Shown here one piece after another: positions 1 through 8,452 of a stretch of 29,199 nucleotides of DNA. Both the position numbers and the translations under genes were made by a program. The notes beneath the pieces are model-generated. The model saw only the letters and a program-made list of their open reading frames with translations. It was not told the DNA's origin and made no database searches. This stretch comes from a virus: the IMG/VR virus record IMGVR_UViG_3300044629_000050, positions 1 through 29,199 of that record. One strand, written 5' to 3'. Within the stretch, counting starts at the first letter, position 1, and each line of letters opens with the position of its first letter.

Positions 1-582
1 TTCGGTTGCGGCTGTATAAAACAGCATTGCGTTGGAGGTGTGCTGGTAGGACAGATACCCCATGTAAGTATCTGTCGTAGTCGTTCCATCAGCGAAAGCA
101 AGCCCACCAACGCCTGTTGTTCCGGTATAAATTGTCACCCCGGCTGAACCCGAGCCAGACCCTACTACTAAATCTGCTACGCCATTCGCGGCGTCAATGG
201 TTAATGCTGATGCAGTACCAATCCCTACATTCCCGCTCGTATCAATCCGCATCCGCTCCGTGCCGCCAGTGCTGACAGCGACGGTATCTGCAGCTGGGAA
301 CCATACTCCAGTGTTGGGATCGCCTGTGGGGATGATAGCGGGGAGGAGGGCTGTACCTGCTTGGACGGTAGTAACACCAGTTGCACTCAGCGTCCCAGTG
401 ACAGCCGCCCCCGTCGCTGTTAGCGATAACGTCTTCACATTACCAGCATAAAAGTCCATCACGTTATCAGCAGACTCTACTAAATACGTATTACCACCAC
501 CTGCCACCCCATCTAAGTAGATCTTAGATAGGGCAGCTACGGCTATGGCATTTTGGATAACTCTAAGAGGTGTCTTAGCCAT
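1..582 (-). CDS. Phage tail fibre protein, N-terminal 194 residues (3' end outside window)
   Basis: The frame is open from an ATG at 582 to the window edge, 194 codons without a stop, so the gene continues to the left. The ATG overlaps the end of the preceding large fibre gene by 8 bases (ATGGCTAA). The protein starts MAKTPLRVIQNA. It then carries a KIYLDG...GNTYLVESADNVMDFYAG module (about residues 20-45) that also occurs three times in the preceding fibre. A stretch with ERMRIDTSGNVGIGT follows, a motif typical of phage fibre shafts just before a C-terminal domain. Fibres with this motif often end in an S74-type intramolecular chaperone, but that part lies outside the window. The role, host surface binding at the tail tip, is inferred from family and position. 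Confidence 0.8.
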   Translation of the reverse strand, partial: MAKTPLRVIQNAIAVAALSKIYLDGVAGGGNTYLVESADNVMDFYAGNVKTLSLTATGAAVTGTLSATGVTTVQAGTALLPAIIPTGDPNTGVWFPAADTVAVSTGGTERMRIDTSGNVGIGTASALTIDAANGVADLVVGSGSGSAGVTIYTGTTGVGGLAFADGTTTTDTYMGYLSYQHTSNAMLFYTAATE

Positions 583-3500
583 TAGTTCTTACTCCCATAA
601 TGCATATAAAGTCACCAGTCGTGCAAGCATCTATCAGCGTTGAAGTCCAGATAAAGCCGTCGAAGGTGTCACTGTAATCGTTCGCATCAGGGCGAATTAA
701 TTGGCTGTTGCGATATACAAACTTAGGTTTCCATCCCATTGGCATCGGGAAGGCTACTTGACTAGAAGTCGCGGTGAACCAACGAGGCTCTAATACTGCG
801 CCTAATTTAGCTGTCTGCTCAGCTTTCCTTGCAAGTTCCTCGCGGAGACTCATAGCTGGAATATAGACGTCTGCACCGCTAGTACCGCTTTGTGCAATAA
901 TACCGCCAGAAGCTGATAGTGCTGTGATGGAACCTACAGCTGTAGCTTCAGATGCAGTACGCACAAGTCCCTTGAAAGTGGACCTACCGTAGGACGTGCC
1001 GACATGTAGTAAATCGGTTTCGTCATCATAGGCGAGTGCGGTGACCGCATTACTTGTGCCGGCGATGCAGCATTGCGCGTTCGCCTCGAACATGGGGCGC
1101 TCGGTTTCGTAGATGTGCTTGATTTGCTCGGCGGTCGGGGCTGTTGCGGCGAAACGGAGAAGCGCAAAACTCCCATAGCTCCACGGTTCATCAGGTGCGG
1201 AACCTTTTTTCCCAACGCGAAGATATGCAGAGGTATTTGTGAGGTTGTTCGTGTTGGCTACGGTTCCGGCTGCTACGGCGTTAATATGCCACTCCACTAC
1301 ACCTGATCGACGCACCAGCGCAACTAGCGTCATAGCGCCCGACGCTAACGCGATACTGGATGTTAGGTTCGCCGTGGTGACACCGCCTGAGTCTCTTGTG
1401 TATGCCGAAAGCACCCCTGTGTTAGCATTTAACTCAATCGCAATGTACGCATTGGCATACGCTGCCGCCGACCGATCAAGCAGCCTAAAGTTAGCGCCAT
1501 AGGTCGTGTAGGACACCCACCCCATGATGCAGAAGTCACCCGTCCCGAAATCCAGATCGGAGTTGTACGGCTGTTCGAGGTAGTTCGCGGCGCTGAAGCC
1601 GCTGTAGCCCATCAACTGCGCGCCCGAGGCAACGGCGGCCTTGGTCAGCGAGCCGAATGCTTGTAGTCCCTTGGCCTTGACGCTGCGGTCGACGTCGGCG
1701 AGGCGGCAGGACACAGCATCAACATCGAAATACTCAGCGGCCGCCCAACTGCTCGCGCCCGTGAAGCCGACATAGGTCGTGGTTGAACTCGCGACGAATG
1801 TGAGCTGATACAGGCCGGTCGTGCTGCCCATGTTCGTCGATGACTCGTTGATCGCAGTCGTCGGGCCTTGCGCCAGCCATACGTTTTTACCGCCGACAGA
1901 GAGCGTGGCTAGCTTCGCCTTGAGTACGTAGGTTTTTCCGACGACGGTAGTAAACGCCGCGAGCCTGGCCTGTGGTGAGCCGGCTGTCGCGGTGATACGC
2001 ATTGCACCGGACACAACGCTCAGTGTGGCGGATACGCCGGTCCATCCCGTGGTGTCCGTCCCGAAGTCGCCATTCGTCACCATCTCCGCGCCGGTCAGCG
2101 GATTCTCGGCCACGGTATCGGCCAGCCATGCACCTTTGATTGCGCCGACTTGCCAGCCGCTGTTGTAGTCCTTGGTGATGTACGCGACCATGCCGGCCGC
2201 AACAGATGCCGGGTTTTCTTTGAGCAGCGCCAGCTTTGATGGGAAGCCCACCGCAACCTTGCTCGACTTGTCGGCATGAAGAATCTTGTTTGGCGCTTCG
2301 GTCGTGTTGCTGTGAGCCGGGATGCTGCTTACGTAGTAAAGGCTCAGTGAGAACGAAGCACTCAGGCTGACAATATTCCTCGCGTAGCGGACGGCGTTTG
2401 AACTGATGTACCCAACAAACAGATCGCCAAGAGGCGTAATTGCCACGCTCGTCAGCGGGTCGGTGGCCGAACTACTGACAACCGTTCCACTGTCCTTGAT
2501 AACGCTCACGCCACCATTCGTCGCCACCGCAATCGTCGGCACCGGCAGGCCCGTGGCGACGTCGACCGGGGCGTTGGGCAGGACGGTCATGGCGACGTCG
2601 TTGGTATGAGAATTGACAATCACCGGAAGTCTGTTTACTCGATCGGCAAATGCTCCAGAATTGCGAACAGAAACGCGCCCTTCCCACCCTCGTCCGGTGC
2701 TGTAGCCCTGAAGGTCTATTACAAATTTGTCAGCAATAAACCCCGCGAACACTAACCGCGAATAAATGGTTGCATCGTTACCGCCCATCCAAATTTGCCC
2801 ATTAACTCCAGCAACTGAAGTCATGCTGTCAAGCCCAGCGCTAGAGAACACCATCCACATCGGCGCACCGGCCTGCGTCAAGTCCCACAAGATCACGCGA
2901 GCCGCTTCGACCGTAATCAGCACTTGCGCCGGGAACTGCCGCACGTTGCCGCGATAGGTCACCGTCTTGCCGCTGCCGGCGTTGAGCGTGTAGAACGCGG
3001 CGGCCGTCGTGTCGTAGTAGTAACTATTAGTCGTAGCACCCACAATAGCTCTCGCACCGGCCTCGTTAGCAGCACTTCCTAGCCAGTTACCTGACAGTGT
3101 CTCATTCTCCCAAGACGTATGTGAACAGCGCTTTCTCCAAGCGCCACCGTCAGAGTCCTTAGCGGTGTCATAGATAAAGGTATCTACGATTACACCTGGG
3201 AAGACCGTTTTGTCGATGACTGCTGCGGACAGGTCAGGTACAGATACAGCGGTGGCGATTGTGGTCAACACAGCTGTTAGTTTGAGCGTGTTAACACCAC
3301 CAACGTAAGCGTCCAGGACGTCGGCGGCTGACTCTACAAGGTAAGTATTACCAGCAGCGGCTACCCCATCGAGATACAGCTTGGCTGTCGAACCGATTGC
3401 CAGATTACCAGCCGCAGATAGTACAGCTCTGACTACCGAGTTCGTGGCGAACTCGAGAGGTAGCGCACCTTCTGTGCCAATACCAGCACTGTAAGCTGTT

Positions 3501-5560
3501 GATCCTGTGAACAATGTTCCAGTCGATGAAGCGACACCCATGAGGAGAGCGCAGCCTGTATTAGCAATGCGATACCCAGACCAGCCAGTTGTGGCACCTG
3601 TAATGTTGAATGCAATTATGCTATTGCGTGTAGTCTGGGCAACCGTACCATTAAGCGTATGGCTGTACGAACCATCTATTCCTAGTGTGAGCGCACCGCT
3701 TGTGCTACGAATTCCGCGCACACCACCAGCATACAGATCCAGCACATTAGCGCTCGACTCAGTGATGTAGGTATCACCACCACTTAGGCCACTGCCTGCT
3801 CCATCGAGGTACAACTTATCAGCAGCTCGTATAGAGAGGCCTGTCGTGTCGATCAAGGCTCTTTCTAAAGCATTCACAACAAACCGGATAGCATAGGGAG
3901 ATGCACCTGTCGCACCATACATCTGCATGAATGATGTAGCACCAAAATTACCATAGTATCCGAACCCTGCAGCTACTCCAGCAGTGAAGCCAGATGACGC
4001 TGTGGTCGCAGAGATGACACCTGTAGCACTCACCGTAGTAAATGCCCCCGCCAGCGGAGTAATCGTTCCTATGACAACGTTGTTGATCTGATTGCCGCCA
4101 CCGGAGACTGTGCCGCCGAGGGTGAAGGCGGGAAGGGTCCATGTCGCTGCGGCAGTCCAAGCACCTCCAACAGCAGCGGCGACATTAATCGTTGGTGTCC
4201 CACCCAATGAATACGCCCCGCTGAATGCCCCGGTAAATGCTGGCGTTGTGATTGCCGGGGATGTCATCGTTTGCACGCCGGTAAAGACATTGGCCGCATC
4301 GCGATTCGCCGGCACGTAACCAATGTTGCTTTCCAGCGCACTCCAATTTCCGGCTGTTTGGCTCGGTGTATCAGTTAGCGCTCTGACAGAATCCCCAATA
4401 CCTACAGCAGTCCCCCCTAGTGTCCCTGCGACACTGATATACCAAAGGTCGCCTTTAAGGATGGCCCCTGCCGTACCACTACCTCCTGAAGCTGGAAACG
4501 TATTTACTGAAGCGTCATAGCTACCGCGATCATCGAGCAGACCAACGACCAATCCATCGACGTATCCTTGAGTGGCGAGCGTTCCTGTAGTCGGCAGGGT
4601 GACGTTCGTTGCGCCGGTGGATGTCAGCGTGATACTGTTCGTTGCCGAGGTAGCCAGCGTTGATCCTGCGCCTAGCGTGAGCGTTCCGGTTCCGGTGGTG
4701 ATGGTATTGCCGTTGATACTGGTCGCTGTGGCTACGCCGAGAACAGGGGCTACGAGCGTTGGGGTGTTGGCAAAGACCAAAGCACCCGTGCCGGTTTCGT
4801 CTGTTACCACTGCCGCAAGGTTTGCGCTGCTAGGAGTCGCCAGCCACGTCCCAACGTTTGCGCCAAGCGTGATGTACGCCGACGTGCCGAGCGTACCGCC
4901 CGTGCCGATGCTGAGTGTGCTGCCGTCAGTGCCGGCGAGAGTAAGAGTGTTGCTCGACGTGAAGGTTTTAGATGCCGCTATTGTCAGGACGCCAGTTCCG
5001 GTTGTTATCGTGTTCCCATTCACCGTCGTCGCAACCAATGCGCCAATCGTTTGCGTGCCGGTGAAGGTGTTCGCTGCGTCAGTCCGGGCGATGGTAGCGC
5101 TCGTCGTCGGGAACGTCATCGTCGTGCCGTCAGTGCCAGTCAGCGTCAGGGTATTGCTTGCAGTCAGGACCTTGCCTGCACCTAGCGTGAGCGTTCCGGT
5201 TCCGGTGCTGATGGTGTTGCCGTTGACTCTAGCTGCTGAGAGCGCCCCAGTTACAACCAAGTTGCCTGTTACTGTAGCTCCCACTGCATTCAGTCTGAGT
5301 GTATTGACAGTACCTGCTACAAAATCAATTACATTGTCGCTAGATTCAGTCAGATAGGTATTACCTGCGAAACTGCCATCAAGATACAGTTTGCTAGCAG
5401 CATTCAAGACCGTTCCATTAGCGGTCAAGCCTTGTGTATCACCCGAGATGATCTTATTGATATTGTCAATTGTCGTGTCGAGCTCAGCGTTAGTCAATGG
5501 AGCACCTTTTACAGTGCTACCAGTGCTAGTTCCAGTTTCACGTAAAAGGATCGTAGCCAT
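575..5560 (-). CDS. Large tail fibre/adhesin with carbohydrate-binding and LamG-like domains
   Basis: This protein has 1661 residues. The N-terminal half is low-complexity fibre shaft, rich in T, G, S and A, with repeated NGNTITTGTGTLTLGAG-type strands. It has three KLYLDG...ESS.NV.D..AGGV modules (coded near 5375, 3800 and 3365). From about residue 1160 a domain starting NGDFGTDTTGW resembles CBM4/9-like carbohydrate-binding modules. About residues 1310-1490 look like a LamG/concanavalin-type jelly roll (YLEQPYNSDLDFGTGDFCIMGWV). The C-terminus has a short charged helix (REELARKAEQTAKLG) and a beta-rich end. I see no catalytic motif. The start overlaps the stop of the upstream gene (TAATG), so translation is probably coupled. 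Binding of a surface glycan is inferred. The CBM/LamG part is visibly richer in GC than its flanks, as if acquired separately. Confidence 0.8.
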   Translation of the reverse strand: MATILLRETGTSTGSTVKGAPLTNAELDTTIDNINKIISGDTQGLTANGTVLNAASKLYLDGSFAGNTYLTESSDNVIDFVAGTVNTLRLNAVGATVTGNLVVTGALSAARVNGNTISTGTGTLTLGAGKVLTASNTLTLTGTDGTTMTFPTTSATIARTDAANTFTGTQTIGALVATTVNGNTITTGTGVLTIAASKTFTSSNTLTLAGTDGSTLSIGTGGTLGTSAYITLGANVGTWLATPSSANLAAVVTDETGTGALVFANTPTLVAPVLGVATATSINGNTITTGTGTLTLGAGSTLATSATNSITLTSTGATNVTLPTTGTLATQGYVDGLVVGLLDDRGSYDASVNTFPASGGSGTAGAILKGDLWYISVAGTLGGTAVGIGDSVRALTDTPSQTAGNWSALESNIGYVPANRDAANVFTGVQTMTSPAITTPAFTGAFSGAYSLGGTPTINVAAAVGGAWTAAATWTLPAFTLGGTVSGGGNQINNVVIGTITPLAGAFTTVSATGVISATTASSGFTAGVAAGFGYYGNFGATSFMQMYGATGASPYAIRFVVNALERALIDTTGLSIRAADKLYLDGAGSGLSGGDTYITESSANVLDLYAGGVRGIRSTSGALTLGIDGSYSHTLNGTVAQTTRNSIIAFNITGATTGWSGYRIANTGCALLMGVASSTGTLFTGSTAYSAGIGTEGALPLEFATNSVVRAVLSAAGNLAIGSTAKLYLDGVAAAGNTYLVESAADVLDAYVGGVNTLKLTAVLTTIATAVSVPDLSAAVIDKTVFPGVIVDTFIYDTAKDSDGGAWRKRCSHTSWENETLSGNWLGSAANEAGARAIVGATTNSYYYDTTAAAFYTLNAGSGKTVTYRGNVRQFPAQVLITVEAARVILWDLTQAGAPMWMVFSSAGLDSMTSVAGVNGQIWMGGNDATIYSRLVFAGFIADKFVIDLQGYSTGRGWEGRVSVRNSGAFADRVNRLPVIVNSHTNDVAMTVLPNAPVDVATGLPVPTIAVATNGGVSVIKDSGTVVSSSATDPLTSVAITPLGDLFVGYISSNAVRYARNIVSLSASFSLSLYYVSSIPAHSNTTEAPNKILHADKSSKVAVGFPSKLALLKENPASVAAGMVAYITKDYNSGWQVGAIKGAWLADTVAENPLTGAEMVTNGDFGTDTTGWTGVSATLSVVSGAMRITATAGSPQARLAAFTTVVGKTYVLKAKLATLSVGGKNVWLAQGPTTAINESSTNMGSTTGLYQLTFVASSTTTYVGFTGASSWAAAEYFDVDAVSCRLADVDRSVKAKGLQAFGSLTKAAVASGAQLMGYSGFSAANYLEQPYNSDLDFGTGDFCIMGWVSYTTYGANFRLLDRSAAAYANAYIAIELNANTGVLSAYTRDSGGVTTANLTSSIALASGAMTLVALVRRSGVVEWHINAVAAGTVANTNNLTNTSAYLRVGKKGSAPDEPWSYGSFALLRFAATAPTAEQIKHIYETERPMFEANAQCCIAGTSNAVTALAYDDETDLLHVGTSYGRSTFKGLVRTASEATAVGSITALSASGGIIAQSGTSGADVYIPAMSLREELARKAEQTAKLGAVLEPRWFTATSSQVAFPMPMGWKPKFVYRNSQLIRPDANDYSDTFDGFIWTSTLIDACTTGDFICIMGVRTNG

Positions 5561-6018
5561 TAGGCGCTCCGTACGTTCCAGATGACAGTCATGCTATCGA
5601 GAGCACCTTTGTTGATAACAGCGAAGACAGTCCTTGCGAGTAGCGTACCAGCGCCAGCTGCGTTCAGAATACCGGCCTCGACGATAGCGCCTGTACCTGT
5701 TCCAGCGGGAAAGGTTGCAGCATAGGTAAGCGTATCATTCGCCACTGTGGTTGTAGTGATAGTAGAACTCGCAAGAGCGACACGGCCAACTTCAGCCAAC
5801 AGAGCTGTCTGTGCGTCTGCAGCAGCGGTAGCGCTAGTGCCAATAGCCATATGCGACATAGCAGTAGCGCTGGCATCCTTCATGCGCGAGATGATGTAGG
5901 CAAGACCTGTGTCAACCACAAGGTTGTTAACTTCACGCTCATCCTTAATGTTGCCCTCTGCGTCCTTGACGGTGATATTTAGAGAGCCCTTGAATTTGAT
6001 TACTTCGTTTGTTTGCAT
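5560..6018 (-). CDS. Small phage tail/fibre-associated protein
   Basis: This protein has 152 residues. The first 35 or so are polar and charged (IKFKGSLNITVKDAEGNI). A central part reads MSHMAIGTSATAAADAQTALLAEVGR and the C-terminal half is beta-rich and Ala/Thr-rich, ending NKGALDSMTVIWNVRSA. This plan (short N-terminal strands, an AIGTS...T.L..E..R motif, then a beta sandwich) recurs in small structural proteins coded beside phage tail fibres. I know no biochemical function for them. An AAGGAA ribosome binding site lies 5 bases before the ATG. The gene joins the following large fibre gene by a TAATG overlap, which suggests that the two proteins are made together and perhaps assemble together. 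Confidence 0.65.
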   Translation of the reverse strand: MQTNEVIKFKGSLNITVKDAEGNIKDEREVNNLVVDTGLAYIISRMKDASATAMSHMAIGTSATAAADAQTALLAEVGRVALASSTITTTTVANDTLTYAATFPAGTGTGAIVEAGILNAAGAGTLLARTVFAVINKGALDSMTVIWNVRSA

Positions 6019-6027
6019 TTCAGTTCC

Positions 6028-6822
6028 TTAAAATGTGGAGTAAGAGCCTGTGTAAGCTTGTGAAAAATAATCCTCTGAGCCGTACGACTGTGACACTACA
6101 CCACCAGTATCTGAGACTGTTATAAGCTCAGCCGCCAGCGACTTTGTATTCGAGATCGCCAACGAATCGAGGATACTGGCTGTTTCAGTAAGCACAGACG
6201 TAATGCCGAAGCTAAAGATGTCTGTACACGTTGTAGTGTCGACACTATCTTCCGAAATACCAACGCTGAATAACGGTGGACCGTCTGTAGCTACGAGGGT
6301 GTCATTCACAATCTTGATAACTGATACTGTACTATTATCAAGTATTGAGACACTCTCTGAAGGGAATACAGCACCGATTTCAATATTAAATATCTCATCA
6401 AACAGTATTTGCTCATTAAAGCGTTTATCAATTTGAATTATACTGTCGTCACCAACGAAAATATCAGTGGTCGTGAATGTGTCCGTATCTGCTACTTTTA
6501 CAGCCAGTATGATAGCAGAGTCCAATACATTAAGCTGATCCTCATCCGCAACACGCGTCGTTCCAAATACAGGAATATCGACCATGTCTGCAATATCGGT
6601 GAAGCGCGATTGGTTATTGTTCTGTAAAACATAGATGTCGCTTCTCGGGCCATACCCTTCAATCGATATGTCGGACTCTGTGGTATCGACTGTAACTGTC
6701 TTAGTGATATTCGCGTCTATTGTGGCAATATACGCTTCACCGTCTATTGTGGCAATATACGCTTCACCGTCTATTGTGGCAATATACGCTTCACCGACGA
6801 TCCTTATCAGCTTAGTGGTCAT
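6028..6822 (-). CDS. Repeat-bearing fibre-like structural protein
   Basis: This protein has 264 residues and I do not recognise its family. The N-terminus carries three exact copies of GEAYIATID (about residues 10-36), coded by three identical 27-bp units. The rest is acidic and beta-prone, rich in D, S, T, I and V. It shows loosely repeating DS/DT patterns (VLDSAIILAVKVADTDTF, SILDNSTVSVIKIVND, SILDSLAISN), like the thin shafts of phage fibres or adhesins. There is no cysteine pair, signal peptide or catalytic motif. The start lies one base after the stop of the upstream gene (TAATATG). Its position between fibre genes supports a tip or fibre role. That role is an inference. Confidence 0.6.
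   Translation of the reverse strand: MTTKLIRIVGEAYIATIDGEAYIATIDGEAYIATIDANITKTVTVDTTESDISIEGYGPRSDIYVLQNNNQSRFTDIADMVDIPVFGTTRVADEDQLNVLDSAIILAVKVADTDTFTTTDIFVGDDSIIQIDKRFNEQILFDEIFNIEIGAVFPSESVSILDNSTVSVIKIVNDTLVATDGPPLFSVGISEDSVDTTTCTDIFSFGITSVLTETASILDSLAISNTKSLAAELITVSDTGGVVSQSYGSEDYFSQAYTGSYSTF
6715..6795. repeat. Three perfect 27-bp tandem repeats
   Basis: Three identical 27-base units lie head to tail at 6715-6741, 6742-6768 and 6769-6795. They are in frame within the N-terminal coding part of the fibre-like gene, so each unit adds nine residues (GEAYIATID). The copies have no mismatches, which points to recent expansion or strong homogenisation. Confidence 0.97.
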
Positions 6823-6823
6823 A

Positions 6824-7426
6824 TTACACCACTACTTCTGTAGGACTGAATAGAAATTCTATCATGCCTCGCATTGGTTTCCATGTCCGTTGGAAGAATA
6901 CAGTATTAGGCTCAGTGACTCTTAGCTCAAAGAAGCCGTGTGTAGGGATACCAGGCTTAGGTTGCACAGCCCATGTAGTGGACAATGAAGACTCAAACTG
7001 CAGATACACAGTTGCTGGGTTAAACTCGATCCAATCTGCTGAGGTGTTCGGCGGAGTGGCATCAATAATGCCAGTACCGGTTCTACGCTTATAATACAGC
7101 GTATTATGTAGGACAAACTCCTCGCGTGTGTATGCATTACCTGCTACCCAGACATCACGATATGTTGGTACCCTGACGTTAAGTGCTGATTCTACACCGG
7201 AGGGCTGTACTGTCGAAGGCTTCGCATCAGGATCCTCAGGATCGATAACACCTGTGTTTTCAGCCTCGATGATAACAGCCTCAAATGTGAAGCCTAATGC
7301 AGCATTAGATAAAAAGTCCAACACGATTGGAAATTCGAGTCGCTCACCCTGGACAATAGACCATAGCACAGAGCCGGTGTCCGACTGAAGATCCGTCGTT
7401 ATATCAATGATTCGTGATCTAGCCAT
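6824..7426 (-). CDS. Baseplate/tip accessory protein (BppU-like N-terminus, small carbohydrate-binding-like module)
   Basis: This protein has 200 residues. The N-terminal 65 (LWSIVQGERLEFPIVLDF...GFTFEAVIIEAEN) resemble the small beta domain found at the start of many phage baseplate upper or fibre-anchor proteins. The middle (about residues 88-135: YRDVWVAGNAYTREEFVLHNTLYY...DW) looks like a short ChiC/CBM5-type module, with paired aromatic residues, a V..NG/HN.LY core and a closing DW. The C-terminus is beta-rich. The start follows a GAGGG ribosome binding site. The neighbours are a fibre-like protein downstream and a beta-rich virion protein upstream. Attachment of fibres to the tip is the likely role, but this rests on weak pattern similarity. 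Confidence 0.55.
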   Translation of the reverse strand: MARSRIIDITTDLQSDTGSVLWSIVQGERLEFPIVLDFLSNAALGFTFEAVIIEAENTGVIDPEDPDAKPSTVQPSGVESALNVRVPTYRDVWVAGNAYTREEFVLHNTLYYKRRTGTGIIDATPPNTSADWIEFNPATVYLQFESSLSTTWAVQPKPGIPTHGFFELRVTEPNTVFFQRTWKPMRGMIEFLFSPTEVVV

Positions 7427-7600
7427 GATCCCTCATTTCTTTCTTTCTCAGTTAGTAAAGATACACTAATCACTAGCGCATCCTTATTGTTAATAAAGGG
7501 GGGCGGCGAAGTAGGATAAGTTAACAGTATCACGTACTGACCAGAGAGACGCAGGTACATTATTCTTGTACCCTTATTTTGCGTATATAGGCCTGTCCGC
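7427..7600. other. Non-coding spacer with two small inverted repeats
   Basis: I see no gene in this spacer. It holds an exact hairpin at 7554-7572 (GGTACA, 7-base loop, TGTACC) and an imperfect one at 7482-7499 (CCTTATT, 3-base loop, AATAAAGG). Neither is followed by a T-run in the minus-strand direction, so neither is a convincing intrinsic terminator for the upstream gene. They may be mRNA-processing or promoter-proximal structures. I could not identify a clear -35/-10 pair. Confidence 0.5.
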
Positions 7601-8452
7601 TTAAACGTTGACAGACATCTCCAGCGATTCCATGACCAGGAAGTTAGTAGCGCTCCCTGTGAGGCCTGTTATCGACACCGTTACGTCCACGCCGGTATCC
7701 ACCGAGCCGTAGAGAGGAGCAGCCACACCTTCGTTATCAGTGATAACTTGGCGAACAACAAGTCCTCTATTCTGCGCAGAGACACTGTGCTTCGCATGTG
7801 CCATACTAGCGTTGGCGGCTGTCTTCATCGTCGTAGCGCCGAGTTTCAGCACAGTAGTCTTCGAATCAGCGTTGTTTACAACAGAGAATGTAGCATCAAC
7901 ACTGATACTCCCATGCACTCCGAGCAAGCCACCAGGAACAGAGTAAGCCAGCATATTGACAGCTGCAATAGTTGCAACATATCCCGATGCCGAACCTACA
8001 GCTGCAACTAGACCAGCTGCCTCTTCACCTGCAGGCGTATAGGGCACGAATTGTGCCTCAGCCTTGGTGAACTTGTTGAAGACCTGACCGACTGTAGTTG
8101 TAGAGAACACGACATAGTAGTAACCTGCAAGGCCACCTACGATTGCATTCACTGGGAGATAAAGCCATGCCGAGCTGTATACAGCCGGTAGTGCTACGTT
8201 GAGTGTCACAATACCTGCTGCATCAACTGCACCATTACTACCAAGCACAACAGGTACAGCCGTCTTGACGATAACCTCTGTCTTCCTCTCCGGTGCAACA
8301 GCTGCTCTGATCATCTCATTGAACTTCGAGAGCGTGGTCGATAGTGTTCGACCTGATTTGCGATTGTATGCTACGACGTTCGAGCCGTCGTTCGACTGCA
8401 TTTCCCAGTTGCTAGCTAGTTGCTGGTCGAGTATCTTTTGTCTGACGTTCAT
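7601..8452 (-). CDS. Putative virion/tail-associated beta-rich protein
   Basis: This protein has 283 residues. The N-terminus is helical and polar (MNVRQKILDQQLASNWEMQS, then KSGRTLSTTLSKFNEMIRAAV), which could anchor it to the tail. From about residue 60 it is beta-rich and small-residue-rich. A late segment, LLGVHGSISVDATFSVVNNADSKTTVLKLGATTM...NRGLVVRQVITDNEG, resembles the beta-sandwich head domain seen at the ends of some phage fibre or receptor-binding proteins. An AAGGA ribosome binding site lies 6 bases before the ATG. It stands alone between two non-coding spacers, so it may have its own transcription control. The function is inferred from position and fold-like pattern only. A head decoration or other virion protein is an alternative. 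Confidence 0.55.
   Translation of the reverse strand: MNVRQKILDQQLASNWEMQSNDGSNVVAYNRKSGRTLSTTLSKFNEMIRAAVAPERKTEVIVKTAVPVVLGSNGAVDAAGIVTLNVALPAVYSSAWLYLPVNAIVGGLAGYYYVVFSTTTVGQVFNKFTKAEAQFVPYTPAGEEAAGLVAAVGSASGYVATIAAVNMLAYSVPGGLLGVHGSISVDATFSVVNNADSKTTVLKLGATTMKTAANASMAHAKHSVSAQNRGLVVRQVITDNEGVAAPLYGSVDTGVDVTVSITGLTGSATNFLVMESLEMSVNV

Noticed and set aside
4572-5357. Long plus-strand open frame (261 codons) rich in V, A, P and S
   Set aside because: It lies wholly opposite the fibre gene, mirrors its Thr/Gly-rich repeats, and has no ribosome binding site. The minus-strand gene is clearly coding.
6715-6795. Tandem repeats as a CRISPR array or phage origin iterons
   Set aside because: The units are contiguous without spacers, in frame and inside a coding gene, so they are protein repeats.
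7554-7572. Hairpin as intrinsic terminator of the 283-residue protein gene
   Set aside because: The stem is exact but is followed by GCGTCTCTC on the minus strand, with no T-run.
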